From assembly GCA_905250025.1 (NCBI GenBank), contig CAJNOJ010000434.1, positions 1 through 64,000 of the forward strand: a stretch of 64,000 nucleotides of DNA. The letters run 5' to 3'. The notes under the pieces are model-generated. The model ran no database searches and was not told the DNA's origin. It worked only from the letters and a program-made list of their open reading frames with translations. This document shows positions 46,525-64,000 of this stretch, piece by piece (within the stretch, counting starts at the first letter, position 1; the number at the start of each line of letters is the position of its first letter). This DNA comes from Adineta ricciae (Eukaryota > Rotifera > Eurotatoria > Adinetida > Adinetidae). Both the position numbers and the translations under genes were made by a program.

Positions 46525-47387
46525 TCCATTTCTACTATGTGCTTTTAACCTGAAAACTGTTGAAATTTTTCTTGAGTGCTTTTTCTACGGCTATTTTTAC
46601 ATATTTTGTGATTTTTTCTCTTTTCATTCAACGTTTTCAATATGGAACTTAGAAAGCTAATTTTCTAAATAAATGATGAATTAATTCATATCCGAACGAC
46701 GCATGGTATGTATCGACGACAGTTTCTCGCGACGAGAAATCTAAGAGAAAGCTCAATGAATGCTATGAAACTATTGATAATGTCACAGAATACTACGCAT
46801 AACACAAGAAGGCCAAAAATCTGCTGCTGTTCACAAAATAGCAAAGCAGTACGCATGAATAAAGACAGACAAAAAAGAATACATAAATATATACAGATTA
46901 AAACAAAATTTTCTAATTATTATCCATTAAAAGATAGATACGACATGGAATAGAGTACAAGAGTGTTTCATTTCTCAAAAAAACAATTGAATATTCACCT
47001 TCTCAAAATCGTAAGTACCACAGGTAGTTTGCTTCTCTTGAATCTCGGAAGTACAGATCCATGGTAACGATGCAATAGAACGGCAGATGTCGTTAACGAC
47101 GATTTTCTTCATGTATAATTATATTTGTTTCGTGTTTTGTAGGAAAAGATTATTTTTCAAGGTAAATTTATTTCAATAGTGAATGTTCGACAACATTCAT
47201 CTCGTTGTCAAGTCATTTTTATTTTTTGCGGATCTGATTGCTGATTGGTCGAAATCAAAAACAGATGACTGCTCTTCGTAACAAATCTGTTCGTTATTTA
47301 TTTTTGTTTCATTCTCATATCTTTGCATCTGTACTTCTTCGTCCCAACATTGAACATTTTACTAAACAATTTATTCTCAGTTATACT
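46525..47387. other. Intergenic between SKP1 and RFWD3
   Basis: AT-rich. The open frame at 46708-46953 has no support. It probably includes the SKP1 3' and RFWD3 5' untranslated regions. Confidence 0.4.
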
Positions 47388-49260
47388 ATGAGTAAGTTCA
47401 TCTTCATATCGAATTGCATTCATTTACGAAGAACATTCTAGTCACGATTGATGATGATACTGAAGATCTAAATCGAAATGCTCCTATTGAACTGATCAAT
47501 CTTGATGCGTCGATAACAACCGACGATACATCAACAAATCGTCGACGACGTTCATCATCGACGTCATCGCAAGAAACTGAAACATTACCAAGACCAATAA
47601 CGTCATCCAATAAGCGAATCAAAACTAAATTGAACGAAAGCGACGATGATAACGATGAAAAAGAAGATGCTTCGCGAACAATTATTCAAAATGATGCAGA
47701 AGTTTGTCCAATTTGTCTCGAAGAATGGACAAATTCTGGTCAACATCGTCTCGTCGCAACTGAATGTGGTCATCTATTTGGACGAATGTTCGTTTCTTTC
47801 CGAAAATCACATATAAAAGACTTCTCCTTCTTTTTTGCCTAATAGATGTATTGAAAAATGGCTCCGTACTTCGTCGAAATGTCCTCAATGTCAATCATCA
47901 GTGAAAAAGAAAGATCTGCGCCGAATTTATTGTCGAGCACTTCAAGTATTAGACACAAGTGAACGAGATAATGCTATTCGAGAAAGAGACTTAGAAAAAA
48001 AAGCAAGAAAAAAACTCGCGTACGAAAAAGCGGAATTACAATTAGCATACGATATCATCAAAGATCAATTAAAACGTTTACAAAACGAACACGATCGATT
48101 ATTAAAGTAGATACCTTCTTTTTCGAAGCACTTCGTTTTAGATTGATTTGTCTGTTTAGAATGACACAAGGTTTAACTAATCTCGGAGAAACCGCAGAAG
48201 AATCTTCGACAGATACAAATGTTGCTCCACCGCCACCACCTCCAATCAACATGCGATTAGAAACTGTTGTTAAAATACCAGAAGTAAATCGAAATCAAGA
48301 TCTTTTCTAAAATTCGAAACAACGACTTTTCTTCAGGGAATGTGTCGTGTTCTTGCCTATGCTCCATCCCATCAATGGCTTTTTGTCACTCAACCAACAA
48401 ATAATAGTTTATATCCAGGCTACGGAATCAAAAAGGTATAAAGATAAGTCAGGAATGAAATGATTTGATTTCTGTGTGCCGAAATAGATCAGTCTGATAG
48501 ATGGTGGTCGTGCGCCTGAATATACAACACTTCGTCATACGAAACCTATTCGTGATATTCAACTCCATGGTGATCTTCTACTATCTTGTGCCTGGGATAA
48601 AACAATGCGTTTATTCGATTATACAAGAAATACATTTAATCTTTTGTAAGCTGAACATCTTTTTCGGAATAATTTGACTTTCATCGGAAAATTTAGATGT
48701 GAATGTGCATCTCAAGTATGGAGTTGTGCTTGGAATCTTGATGATTCAAATATCATTTATGCTGGACTAAACAATGGTCGTGTTCAAGTTTTCGACCGAC
48801 GACAACTTCAAACAGGTGAAACAACATTATCATCAAGTGTTGAAACATTAAGTTTATCCACAACATCACCGATTGTTAGTTTACAATATATTCAACGAAG
48901 TGGCTCTTTTCAATCTAGTGGATTACTTGTTGGAAGTAATGATAAAAGTGGATTTTATGAACATGTTCCCAATAGTGAATATCGTTATCATGCTTTACCT
49001 ATCGACAGTAAATTTCATTAGTTGTTTTTTGTATGGGAGAAATGTATTCGTTTGTTTTTGGTAGAGAATTTATCTAGTCTTCATTATGATTCCACGACAA
49101 ATCGTCTATTAGCGTCATTTCGTCCTCCATCAAGTCCAGCTCGACATGAACTTTATGAATTAGTTACACGACCAGTTGAAGATTCGGATCAATCATTTAT
49201 TGTTTCTCTTCAATTAATTCAAACATTTATTGGTTCAAGTGTCAATATTGTTTTGTCTCG
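47388..49260 (+). CDS. RFWD3: E3 ubiquitin ligase RFWD3, 3' end missing
   Basis: The best start is ATG 47388: a 4-base coding exon (ATGA) with donor GTAAG, rejoined at the acceptor near 47450 to read MITIDDDTEDLNRN. A Ser/Thr/Asp-rich linker is followed by the RING finger CPICLEEWTNSGQHRL / ECGHLFG / CIEKWL / CPQC, then a coiled coil (DTSERDNAIRERDLEKKAR to LKRLQNEHDRLL) and WD40 repeats (TKPIRDIQLHGDLLLSCAWD; QVWSCAWNLDDSNIIYAG). This order and the RING wording match RFWD3, an RPA-associated ligase acting at stalled replication forks and in crosslink repair. The protein is cut by the N at 49261 in the last WD40 region, after SSVNIVLSR. Six or more short introns. Confidence 0.88.
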
Positions 49261-49261
49261 N
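49261..49261. other. Single-N join: RFWD3 to BLM copy A
   Basis: The RFWD3 WD40 region ends and the N-terminal region of a RecQ helicase begins. An apparent RFWD3-BLM fusion across this base is not to be trusted. Confidence 0.75.
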
Positions 49262-52212
<2,951 letters not shown>

Positions 52213-52683
52213 TCTTTTCATTCATATTTCTCTTCTGTGTAAATTGACAACGATTTTTTAATCTTATTTTTGATTTGTTCCATATATGTTAGAATATCTT
52301 TTTTTTTTTGTATTTGATTATTAAAATGAGAATAAATGAAATTTATTGATAGTTGATTTCAAATGAACATGAATATATGAATATCACCTCGATTCAGTCT
52401 ACATAGAAAAGATCTTTGTTTTTCTTATGATCTTTGTTTTCATCATGATTTAAGCACATTAGTTATTTCTTGTGATCGAGGTATTTCTAGGTAGTTTTGT
52501 ATATGAAAACAAAAGATTGAAGTATACATATGCGTCGATACTGCCTAAAGTACCTAATTTTATAGAGATAAACAAAGCGATAAAGATGATCGAAAGAAGC
52601 AGTAAAGAGAGAGAAAGAGAAAGATGCATGATCTTTATAAACGAAACATACATGTATACATTTCATAATCATTCTGTTTAGGC
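52213..52683. other. 3' flank of BLM copy A
   Basis: 52213-52360 recurs at 55757-55900 and is probably the BLM 3' untranslated region. The rest is AT-rich and without a gene until 52684. Confidence 0.5.
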
Positions 52684-53047
52684 ATGGAAAAGAAATCCAT
52701 CATCCAATCAATGGCTGAAGAATTCGATGGACCAAAAAGATTAAAAACTGCATTAGATTTTGTAAGTAAATGCAAATATGCTTCCCGATGAGTAGAAGAA
52801 AATTTATTTTACGTATTGTTTTATTTAATTTAGCACAAAAACTTAAACCATGTGCTGAATGGTCAACCTATCGATGAAGTTACTCATACAAATGGTCCTG
52901 GTCAGCTCATTGGTAAAGAAAAAAGACTGATTTATTTAAATTCACGTTTTCATTTAGATAATGCACAAACAAATGATTCATCTGTTCGTCGAAAATCTTC
53001 TTCAATCAACGCCTTCTTTGGATTAATTATCGTCATCATCGTTATCG
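52684..53047 (+). CDS. Small membrane protein, 5' part
   Basis: Exon 1 (52684-52761) MEKKSIIQSMAEEFDGPKRL.., intron, exon 2 from 52834 reading HKNLNHVLNGQPIDEVTHTN and SSINAFFGLIIVIIVI, cut at the N at 53048. The last 183 bases recur exactly at 55454-55636, where the frame continues to a stop. Joining the two gives a 130-residue protein with two hydrophobic segments near the C terminus. Family not recognised. Confidence 0.6.
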
Positions 53048-53048
53048 N
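53048..53048. other. Single-N join: small membrane gene to BLM copy B
   Basis: Sequence switches from the membrane-protein exon to BLM N-terminal coding sequence that is identical to copy A for about 160 bases. Confidence 0.8.
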
Positions 53049-55452
<2,404 letters not shown>

Positions 55453-55453
55453 N
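55453..55453. other. Single-N join: BLM copy B to small membrane gene
   Basis: The BLM winged-helix coding region ends here. The following 183 bases repeat 52865-53047 exactly. Confidence 0.8.
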
Positions 55454-55737
55454 AACCTATCGATGAAGTTACTCATACAAATGGTCCTGGTCAGCTCATT
55501 GGTAAAGAAAAAAGACTGATTTATTTAAATTCACGTTTTCATTTAGATAATGCACAAACAAATGATTCATCTGTTCGTCGAAAATCTTCTTCAATCAACG
55601 CCTTCTTTGGATTAATTATCGTCATCATCGTTATCGTCGTCTACTTATGGATCAATGAATTAACATTGCGTCAAATGGTACCATTTATTGCTATTACGGC
55701 CTTCTCCTCGTTGTTTAGTATTTGGTGGAACAAATAG
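55454..55737 (+). CDS. Small membrane protein, 3' part
   Basis: Continues the frame of 52684-53047: PIDEVTHTNGPGQLIGKEKR, SSINAFFGLIIVIIVIVVYL, then a second hydrophobic stretch (MVPFIAITAFSSLFSIWW) and stop TAG at 55735-55737. Two close membrane segments at the C terminus suggest a hairpin or tail-anchored protein. Family not recognised. From 55730 the sequence merges with BLM 3' sequence (the shared string CAAATAGTAATTC), so the true 3' flank of this gene is uncertain. Confidence 0.6.
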
Positions 55738-56154
55738 TAATTCGAAGAAGAACAGATGATCTTTTCATTCATATATCTCTTCGATGCAAATTGACAACGA
55801 TTTTCTTAATCTTATTTTTGATTTGTTCCATATGTTAGAATATCTTTTTTTTGTATTTGATTATTAAAATGAGAATAAATGAAATTTATTGATAGTTGGT
55901 TTAAAATGAAGATATATTTCACCTTGTTATATAGCAGAGAAGAAACTAAAAATAAACCATATGCATGATAAGTGAGTTCGAAGGGCGTATATGTCCGTTC
56001 TTCGTCTCGGTTTAAATGTAAATTTCAATAGATAAATCCTTATATTGCGACTTCTATCGATAATCCAGGCGTTTGGATAGATGCCAGATGATAAACTAAT
56101 CTGTGGTGTTTGTGATTTCTTTTCTTTTTTTTTTATCTCTTAGAAACAGCAGTA
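55738..56154. other. BLM-like 3' flank, then spacer
   Basis: 55738-55900 resembles 52193-52360, the end and 3' flank of BLM copy A. From about 55900 to 56154 nothing is recognised. Confidence 0.5.
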
Positions 56155-56279
56155 TCCGAATTCCGTGAATTACTAACTCATGAGGAATTCATGAATCCTA
56201 TTTTTCTCAAACAATTACCTTCATTCATAGGATCTTTAACAACCTTACTCTTAAACGCAATCAAGCTATTTAACAAATC

Positions 56280-56940
56280 TGCTAAATCCAAGGAACTCAA
56301 AGAATCCAAGGAACCCAAAGAACCCAAGGAAGTCAAGGAACCCAAAGAACCCAAAGAACCCAAAGAATCCACGGAACTCAAAGAATCCAAGGAACCCGAA
56401 GAACCCAATGAAGTCAAAGAATCCAAGGAATCCAAGGAACCCAAGGAAGTCAAGGAACCCATAGAAGCCTAGGAAGTCAAGGAACCCCAAGAACCCAAGG
56501 AAGTCAAGGAACCCAAGGAACCGAAAGAATCCAAGGAACTCAAAGAATCCAAGGAACCCAAAGAACCCAAGGAACGCAAGGAACCCAACGAATCCAAGGA
56601 ACTCAAAGAATCCAAGGAACCCAAAGAACCCAAGGAAGTCAAGGAACCCAAGGAACCCAAAGAACCCAAGGAAGTCAAGGAACTCAAGGAACCCCAAGAA
56701 CCCAAGGAAGTCAAGGAACCCAAAGAATCCAACGAATCCAAGGAACTCAAAGAATCCAAGGAACCCAAAGAACCCAAGGAAGTCAAGGAACCCAAAGAAC
56801 CCAAAGAAGTCAAGGAACCCAAAGAACCCAAGGAATCCAAGGAACCCAAGGAAGTCAAAGAATCCAAGGAACCCAATGAAGTCAAAGAATCCAAGGAACC
56901 CAAAGAACCGAAGGAAGTCGAGAAACCCAGGGAAGCATCT
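56280..56940. repeat. 9-bp tandem array, left arm
   Basis: Units such as AAGGAACCC, AAAGAATCC and AAGGAAGTC are repeated over 70 times without a break. The open frames over it (KEPKESKE-like on plus, SLGSLDSL- and GFLGFL-like on minus) follow from the 9-bp period. Confidence 0.85.
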
Positions 56941-57539
56941 TGAGGGTGTGGCCTGAGGGTGTAGATTCCGATGGTGACGATGAGTGTGACTGAGGGTGTG
57001 GGATGAGGGTGAAGAGCCCGATGATGACGATGAGTCTGACTGAGGGTGTGGTATGAGACTGAAATTATGAGCATGTCGAAACTGTTCGTGGCTCGAAGGC
57101 CAACTGAATCATGTGGATAGCTCTAAAGGATCAATGCCTCGCAGGACATGAATATCGTTTACATGCTTATCACCATATTGAAGTACGACGTCCGTAATAG
57201 CATTTTAAGACGGCATTCTAATTTTTCGATTCATAGGACACGCGATTTGTTCTTTGTAAGACAAACATTGAGAGTCGACAAGCACAAACAGTTTATCCGT
57301 AGACGTGTGATTTTGGAAAAAAATATCGTGAGTGACAGTCATCTTGCCCCACCTTCGTGCAAAACGTATGAGTTTTTTTCTCACAGGCTCGTGAAACCTA
57401 ATTCCCCGTCTGAATCTGCAGCATTCATTTGCTCATTCGAATTCTTTTAACTGTTTATAGGCAGAATTTCTCGCAGACGATCACCTTCGTTCTAATTTTT
57501 GAAACACTTGTCGTTCTGTCGTATTCACCCATCCCATGC

Positions 57540-57785
57540 ATCCCTTGGATTCTTCGAGTTCCTTGGATCCCGTGGATTTCTTGACTTCCTTGGATTCGTC
57601 GAGTTCCTTGGATCCCGTGGATTCCTTGGGTTCTTTGAGTTCCTTGGGTTCCATGGATTCCTTGAGTTCCATGGATTCCTTGAGTTCCTTGGGTTCCATG
57701 GATTCCTTGGATTCCATGGATTCCTTGAGTTCCTTGGGCTCCTTGACTTCCTTGGGTTCCTTGACTTCCTTGGATTCTTTGCGAT
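57540..57785. repeat. 9-bp tandem array, right arm (inverted)
   Basis: Units such as TTCCTTGGA and TTCCTTGAG, the complement of the left-arm array, about 25 copies. Confidence 0.85.
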
Positions 57786-57878
57786 GATAATGCTATGTGT
57801 TTGCTGTTATTGCATATATTTGTTAGATGAATTAGGATTCATGAATTCCTCATGAGTTAGTAATTCACGGAATTCGGA

Positions 57879-58324
57879 CAGGTCTCCTTAGAAAAGAAAT
57901 GTTTTCATGTTCGTGCGTTACAATGCTTGTTATGAATGATCTTTTTTTATTTTCATATAATAAATCCGACAAAATTCAATATCTTGTTCTTTTCTAATTC
58001 ACAAATACACAAAATTGTCGAATTATCGGTAGTTTTAACAAATATTTCAGAAGAAAGAAGTTTTTGAAAGAAAAAGTAGATGAATCGAACACCAAACAAG
58101 TATAAATGCTTTGATAATAGACATATAATTAAAAATATATTCACTATTTCAATTTGACTAATTGATAGGTTAAATTTTAAAAAAATGTAATCACTGTTTT
58201 TGTAACATTCACATATTATTCATTGTAATAAACTTGAAACTATATCTATCTTAAAGAATTTCTAAGCATAGATTTTTTTATTCAAATAGAACAAAAATAT
58301 AAGTTAAAATCAAATACAATAAGA
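57879..58324. other. Spacer between fold-back element and xanthine dehydrogenase
   Basis: AT-rich. Probably contains the 3' untranslated region of the minus-strand xanthine dehydrogenase. Nothing else seen. Confidence 0.45.
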
Positions 58325-61300
58325 TTAAAAACTACCACAAGGTTGAAATACATGATCTTTGTCTTTTGAAATAACAGAATCAACTAATTCATCTTGACAA
58401 GCCATTCTTATTCGTTCGCATGTTAATGGTACATTTAATGTAAATGGTTCTCGTTCAGTTCGATAAGCTTCAATGGCATATTTTATAGCTAAAAGTACTG
58501 TTACTGATAAGAATAGAGGTGGTTCGCCGACAGCTTTTGACGAATAACAAACAGTACGTTCATTTCCTTCATTTTCATTTAAAAGTGTAACACGAAAATC
58601 AATTGGTACATCATTTGCCATAGGTAATTTGTACTTATTTGGATCAGCATTGTGAAGAGAACCAACTTGTGAAATCCATGGATGTTGTGAATCACCCTGA
58701 ATAAGTTCTTCCATAGTAAAATATCCAACACCTTGCATAAATGCACCTGTCAAAGAAAAAAGAAAGTTCAAGAAATGAATGTTTTTCTCTAATTTATCTT
58801 ACCTTCAATTTGTCCAATATCAATAAATGGATTTAATGATTTAGCAAAGTCCATTAGAATATCCGTTCTTATAATATGAAAATCACCTGTTAAACAATCA
58901 ATTTCTACTTCACTCATTCCAACTCCTTGTGTAAAGTAAATAAAATTAATTTCATTTTTTGGATAATTAGATTTCAGAAATTTTTCTGCTACAGCATAAA
59001 AACCATAAGCAGATAATTGTACACGTTCTTGATATGCTTGTTCAATTAGTTTTTCCCATGTTAATGTTGGATGTTTATGTTTTATTGGTGCAAGATTTTT
59101 ATTTAATTGTTGACAAGCATCGATCAAAGCTGGACCATAAAGATCAGCTGATAATGATCCAACTGTTGGAGTTGTATTTGGTATTTTATCGGTTGAAGTT
59201 TCATGAAAACGAATTAAAGAAATATCAATATCAAGTTGTTCAGCAGTTATTTGAATCATTTTCATTTGAAGACCTTGACCTAATTCGATTCCTATAAAAT
59301 AATAAATGATAACTTAACTAAAAAAAAGTAAGATAAATACGTACCACCATGTGTAATTAAAATACTTCCATCTTTATAAATTGTTATTAATGCACCAGCT
59401 TGATGAAATAATAAAGCTGATGGTGCTCCAATACCAAATTTTGTTCCTGTTAAACTTAAACCACGTTTTCGAAATTGATTTTTCTCATTAAATTCTTTAA
59501 CATCTTTTAAACGTTGTTCATATTGACCTGATTCTTTTAATTTCTTCCACATTTTTGGTACAAACCAATCTTTCTTTTCAAGTTCTTGATTGAAAAATGT
59601 TCGTTCACCTGGTTTATACATATTCAATTCTCGTATAATTGATGGATCATCATTTAATTGTAAATAACTATGAATATGCTCGATAATGAATTCAGCTGAT
59701 AAAAGACCTTCTGGGCCACCAAAACCTCGCATAGCGGTGTTACTTGGTAAATTTGTTCGACAAGCTCGTCCTTTAACTCGTAGATTTTCACATTTATAAA
59801 TATTATCAACATGTGTCATTGCTCGTTCTATCATCAATAAACTTGAATCCAATGTACAACCAGCATTAGCATAAAGATTAAGATCAATAGATTTTAGTAG
59901 ACCATCTTTCATAAAACCAACTTTGTACAAGATTTTAAACGGATGACGATGACCAGTTAATTTCATATCTTCTTCACGTGTTAAACATAAACGTACTGGT
60001 TGTTGTAAATGATGAGCAGCAAGTGCAGTTGCTACACATGGAATAATATTACGTGATTCTTTACCACCAAAACCACCACCGACACGTAAAACATGACAAA
60101 TAACCTCATTTGCATTGAGACCTAATGCTTCTGCAACTGCTTCTTGTATTGAAGTTGCACCTTGTGTTGATGCATAAACATGTAATTGTGTGTAATGTCC
60201 TTCACTAACTGGTTGTACAAGATAAGCATTTGGTTCCATATAAAAATGTTCTTGTGCACCAATATAGAATGATCCTTCGATAATATGATCTGATTTATTA
60301 AAACCTTTTTCAATATTTCCAGTTTCTAAAACACTTTCTTGTTGACCAGGTGGACCTAGATAACTTTCATGTTCAATTGCTTGATCAATTGTTAAAATAA
60401 CTGGAGTTAATTCTTCGTATTCAATTCGTACTAATCGTGCAGCTTGTCTCGCATGTTCTTCTGTATCTGCAACACATAAACCAATAACCATATCCATACA
60501 ATGAACCATTTTCGAAGAAAAGATTTCTTCATCTTTTACTATTGGACCAAATTTATTCGAACCAGTTGGTGGAATATCATGATATGAATAAAATTTAATA
60601 AAACCTTCAATTGTTTGTGCTTCATCTGTATTCATTGATACAATACGTGCATGTGGTTTACTACTAAAAACAAGTGCACCATGAAGTGTATTATGTGCTG
60701 AAGGCAAATCATCAACATATTTTGCTTCACCAGTAGCATGAATGTAAGCATTATGATGAATAGTTGGTTGATGAACATATTTTGTTTGTTTTGAAGTATC
60801 AAATATTTGTTCACTTCGAGAAATAGGACGTTGTTTTTGAAAAAGTTCTTCGGATGTATTAGAAACATATAGATAAAACTTGAATAGAAATGAAATTACT
60901 AGAGCACGACTAAAACGATGCAATTAAATTAAATTTAAAAATAAATATTCATAAGAATGTATACATACCGATATTCTGGTTGACCATTTTCAGAAAATTC
61001 ATCCAACTGTATTTCTTCCAAGAGATGATTTTTCACATTTGTCATCATTTCATTTCTTGTCCATTGATGTTCATTATTATTTATATAATTTATTGTTTTT
61101 TCTGGTATTAAAATTAGACCATCACCAAAACCACCAAATGCCATATTAAATAATTGAATTTTGTTCTCTTTTACATTTAATTTCAATCGAAATGCACATG
61201 TAACAATACCAGTATCATGTTTACGTCGATGTGCTTGTTTATAAGATTGAAGATATTCATTTGTCTGTATAAATGGAATAAATATTGATACAAGTAATAA

Positions 61301-62213
61301 ATCATCTCGATTCATCGTTTTAAAATCTTTAATATCAATTTCAATTTTCTTTTTATTTAATAAATGAATAAATCGTAATTTTGTTTCACATACATACAAG
61401 ATCGGTAAAAGATCAGATGTATGTTTATGACTATGATTTAAAATATGTCCTCCAATTGTTGCTTGATTTCGTACTTGTCGACTAGCATTGAAATCAAGTT
61501 GTTCATGAAATATTCGATAGAGTTGTTGATGTTCTTGTTTTAAAGCAAAATAAAATTTTAATTGAGATAATGTTACACAAGAACCGATAGTAAGACCATT
61601 GGATTCTTCAGATAGTTTTTGTAATTCGGAAATTTGAGAAAGATGAATGAGAATTGGATAACGTTGTTGATGAAAAATATCATCAAATGTTTCTCCAGTA
61701 TTACCAGCTATAAAATGTATTTCACTTGGATTAGAACATTGTTTTCGAAAATCAAATAAATGATCAAGAGTTAATGGACGATAAAATTCAATATTTGTAC
61801 CTATAAATAAACAATTGGTAAAATAAATTCTAATATCCCAGCAGTTACCTTTGATGTAAATTGGTTTTTTCTCGCAGTCTTCTTCTAATTCTTTTGGAAA
61901 ATCGACTATTAATTGTTGTGGAATATCTTTTTCTGCAAAAGATTTCTTTGCACCATCTAAAATTGGTCGATAACCTGTACAACGACAAATATTTCCATTA
62001 AATGAATCTTCTATATCATGTAATGTTGGTTGTTTTTCTGTTGAACAATTACTCAATGTATCATAGAGTGACATACACATTCCTGGTGTACAAAATCCAC
62101 CTGAAATAATCAAAATAAATTTTTTATCAATCAAATCAGATCCTTACATTGTGAAGCATAGTTTTCAGCTAATGTTCGTTGAATTAACATTCCTTCAAGT
62201 TCTACCATTCATT
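58325..62213 (-). CDS. XDH: Xanthine dehydrogenase/oxidase, 5' end missing
   Basis: Seven visible exons in phase. Order: second [2Fe-2S] domain (SQC-GFCTPGMCMSLY and ICRCTGYRPIL), FAD domain (FIAGNTGETF, NQATIGGHILN), YRRALVISFLFKFY linker, and the molybdopterin domain with GEAKYVDDLP, GGGFGGKESR, MIERAMTHVDN, LPSNTAMRGFGGPEG, and AVGEPPLFLSVTVLLAI near the end. Glu (GGKE), Arg (MIERA), Phe (RGFGG) and Glu (VGEPP) correspond to the four bovine active-site residues 802, 880, 914 and 1261, which favours a xanthine enzyme over aldehyde oxidase. The FFxGYR motif linked to NAD use is not seen. The first ferredoxin half is lacking upstream of 62213. The enzyme oxidises hypoxanthine and xanthine to urate. 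Stop at 58325-58327. Confidence 0.9.
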
Positions 62214-62596
62214 GATATTACGATCTTCTCGTGGTTGTTCGGCTTATGGTGCAACGGAACCTCTCAATGATTCGTATTTGGTGAGTGAAAATATATGGAT
62301 GGCATCCATTCCTTGACGTCTGATCACGTCCCATGTAAAAAAAACGCGAAAAATCTGATTTTAATCGACTTCTCATCGTCTTAAAATCAATTAAAATAAG
62401 GTTTTTTCATGCTGAAAAAATCGATGAGAAGCTAAGGTCATCGCCTAAATTTGCTTAATTATCGAGTTTAAGTATAGTTAAAGATGGCGCTGTAAAAAAT
62501 AACCATTAGTTCTTGTCTAACCTATACCGGCGATTATCAAAAACTTTCGTAAAACATGTTATAACTTATCAAAAATCGATATTTTAGATGTGAACG
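62214..62596. other. Unplaced sequence between XDH exon and BLM copy C
   Basis: Should contain upstream XDH exons if contiguous, but no ferredoxin-like frame (CGEGGCGAC type) is visible. The N at 62597 ends it. Nothing recognised. Confidence 0.45.
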
Positions 62597-62597
62597 N
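62597..62597. other. Single-N join: XDH flank to BLM copy C
   Basis: Coding sequence of the RecQ core starts immediately after the N, mid-exon. Confidence 0.8.

Positions 62598-64000
<1,403 letters not shown>

Larger units (their letters stand above)
56155..57878. mobile_element. Fold-back type element with perfect 46-bp terminal inverted repeats
   Basis: Arms 56155-56200 and 57833-57878 are exact inverted complements (outer end TCCGAATTCCGTGAATTA). Inside the left arm, 56280-56940 is a tandem array of 9-bp units of the type AAGGAACCC/AAAGAATCC. Inside the right arm, 57540-57785 is the same array in inverse orientation. The middle (56940-57480) includes a GAGGGTGTGG-rich stretch and unremarkable sequence with no recognised transposase. 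Tandem subterminal repeats in long inverted arms are typical of fold-back elements. No clear target duplication at the borders. Confidence 0.65.

Noticed and set aside
56280..56940. Tandem array as a CRISPR array
   Set aside because: The units are contiguous 9-bp repeats without unique spacers, in a eukaryotic context.
56178..57074. Open frames translating as KEPKE, SLGSLDSL or GFLGFL repeats on both strands
   Set aside because: All follow from the 9-bp period of the tandem array in the fold-back element, and none extends into non-repeat coding sequence.
57148..57450. 100-codon open frame in the centre of the fold-back element
   Set aside because: No transposase motif, repeat-free composition or start context; length is compatible with chance.

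Overview
The window looks like a scaffold from a small invertebrate genome, most likely a bdelloid rotifer. This is inferred from very short GT-AG introns (about 45-70 bp), AT-rich sequence, animal genes (G alpha, LASP, calcineurin A, RPL31, SKP1, BLM, RFWD3, xanthine dehydrogenase), an intronless ADP-ribosyltransferase/TPR gene of a kind abundant in bdelloids, and several loci present as near-identical or moderately diverged copies, as expected in a degenerate tetraploid. No species can be named from sequence alone.

Layout. 0.2-12.2 kb: minus-strand genes for a Gi/o-type G alpha subunit, an unrecognised multi-exon protein, an ankyrin-repeat protein and a small two-pass membrane protein. 12.4-33 kb: two homologous copies of one locus placed head to tail and joined at a single N (19360). 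Each has a decayed membrane-protein gene, LASP (minus) and mitochondrial aspartyl-tRNA synthetase (plus) sharing a divergent promoter. Copy 2 carries 6.3 kb extra, holding an ADP-ribosyltransferase/TPR gene between diverged direct repeats. 33.3-36.5 kb: an eroded calcineurin A pseudogene beside an intact copy. 37.1-39.4 kb: three tandem single-exon genes for small secreted precursors with a shared C-terminal block and a shared upstream motif, the best candidate for an undescribed system. 40-45 kb: decayed zinc-finger-like exons, a PRDM8/ZNF488-like C terminus, RPL31 and a DHHC palmitoyltransferase. 45.8-49.3 kb: SKP1 and RFWD3. 49.3-55.7 kb: two BLM-type RecQ helicases carrying an N-terminal RING finger, interleaved with pieces of a small membrane-protein gene. 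56.2-57.9 kb: a fold-back element. 58.3-62.2 kb: a xanthine dehydrogenase lacking its 5' end. 62.6-64 kb: a third BLM copy running off the window.

Six isolated N bases (19360, 42733, 49261, 53048, 55453, 62597) each mark an abrupt switch of sequence context and often flank exactly repeated sequence. They look like assembly joins between alternative haplotypes. Gene order across them should not be trusted, and fusions across them are not real genes. Exon boundaries were worked out by eye from GT/AG sites and frame continuity.
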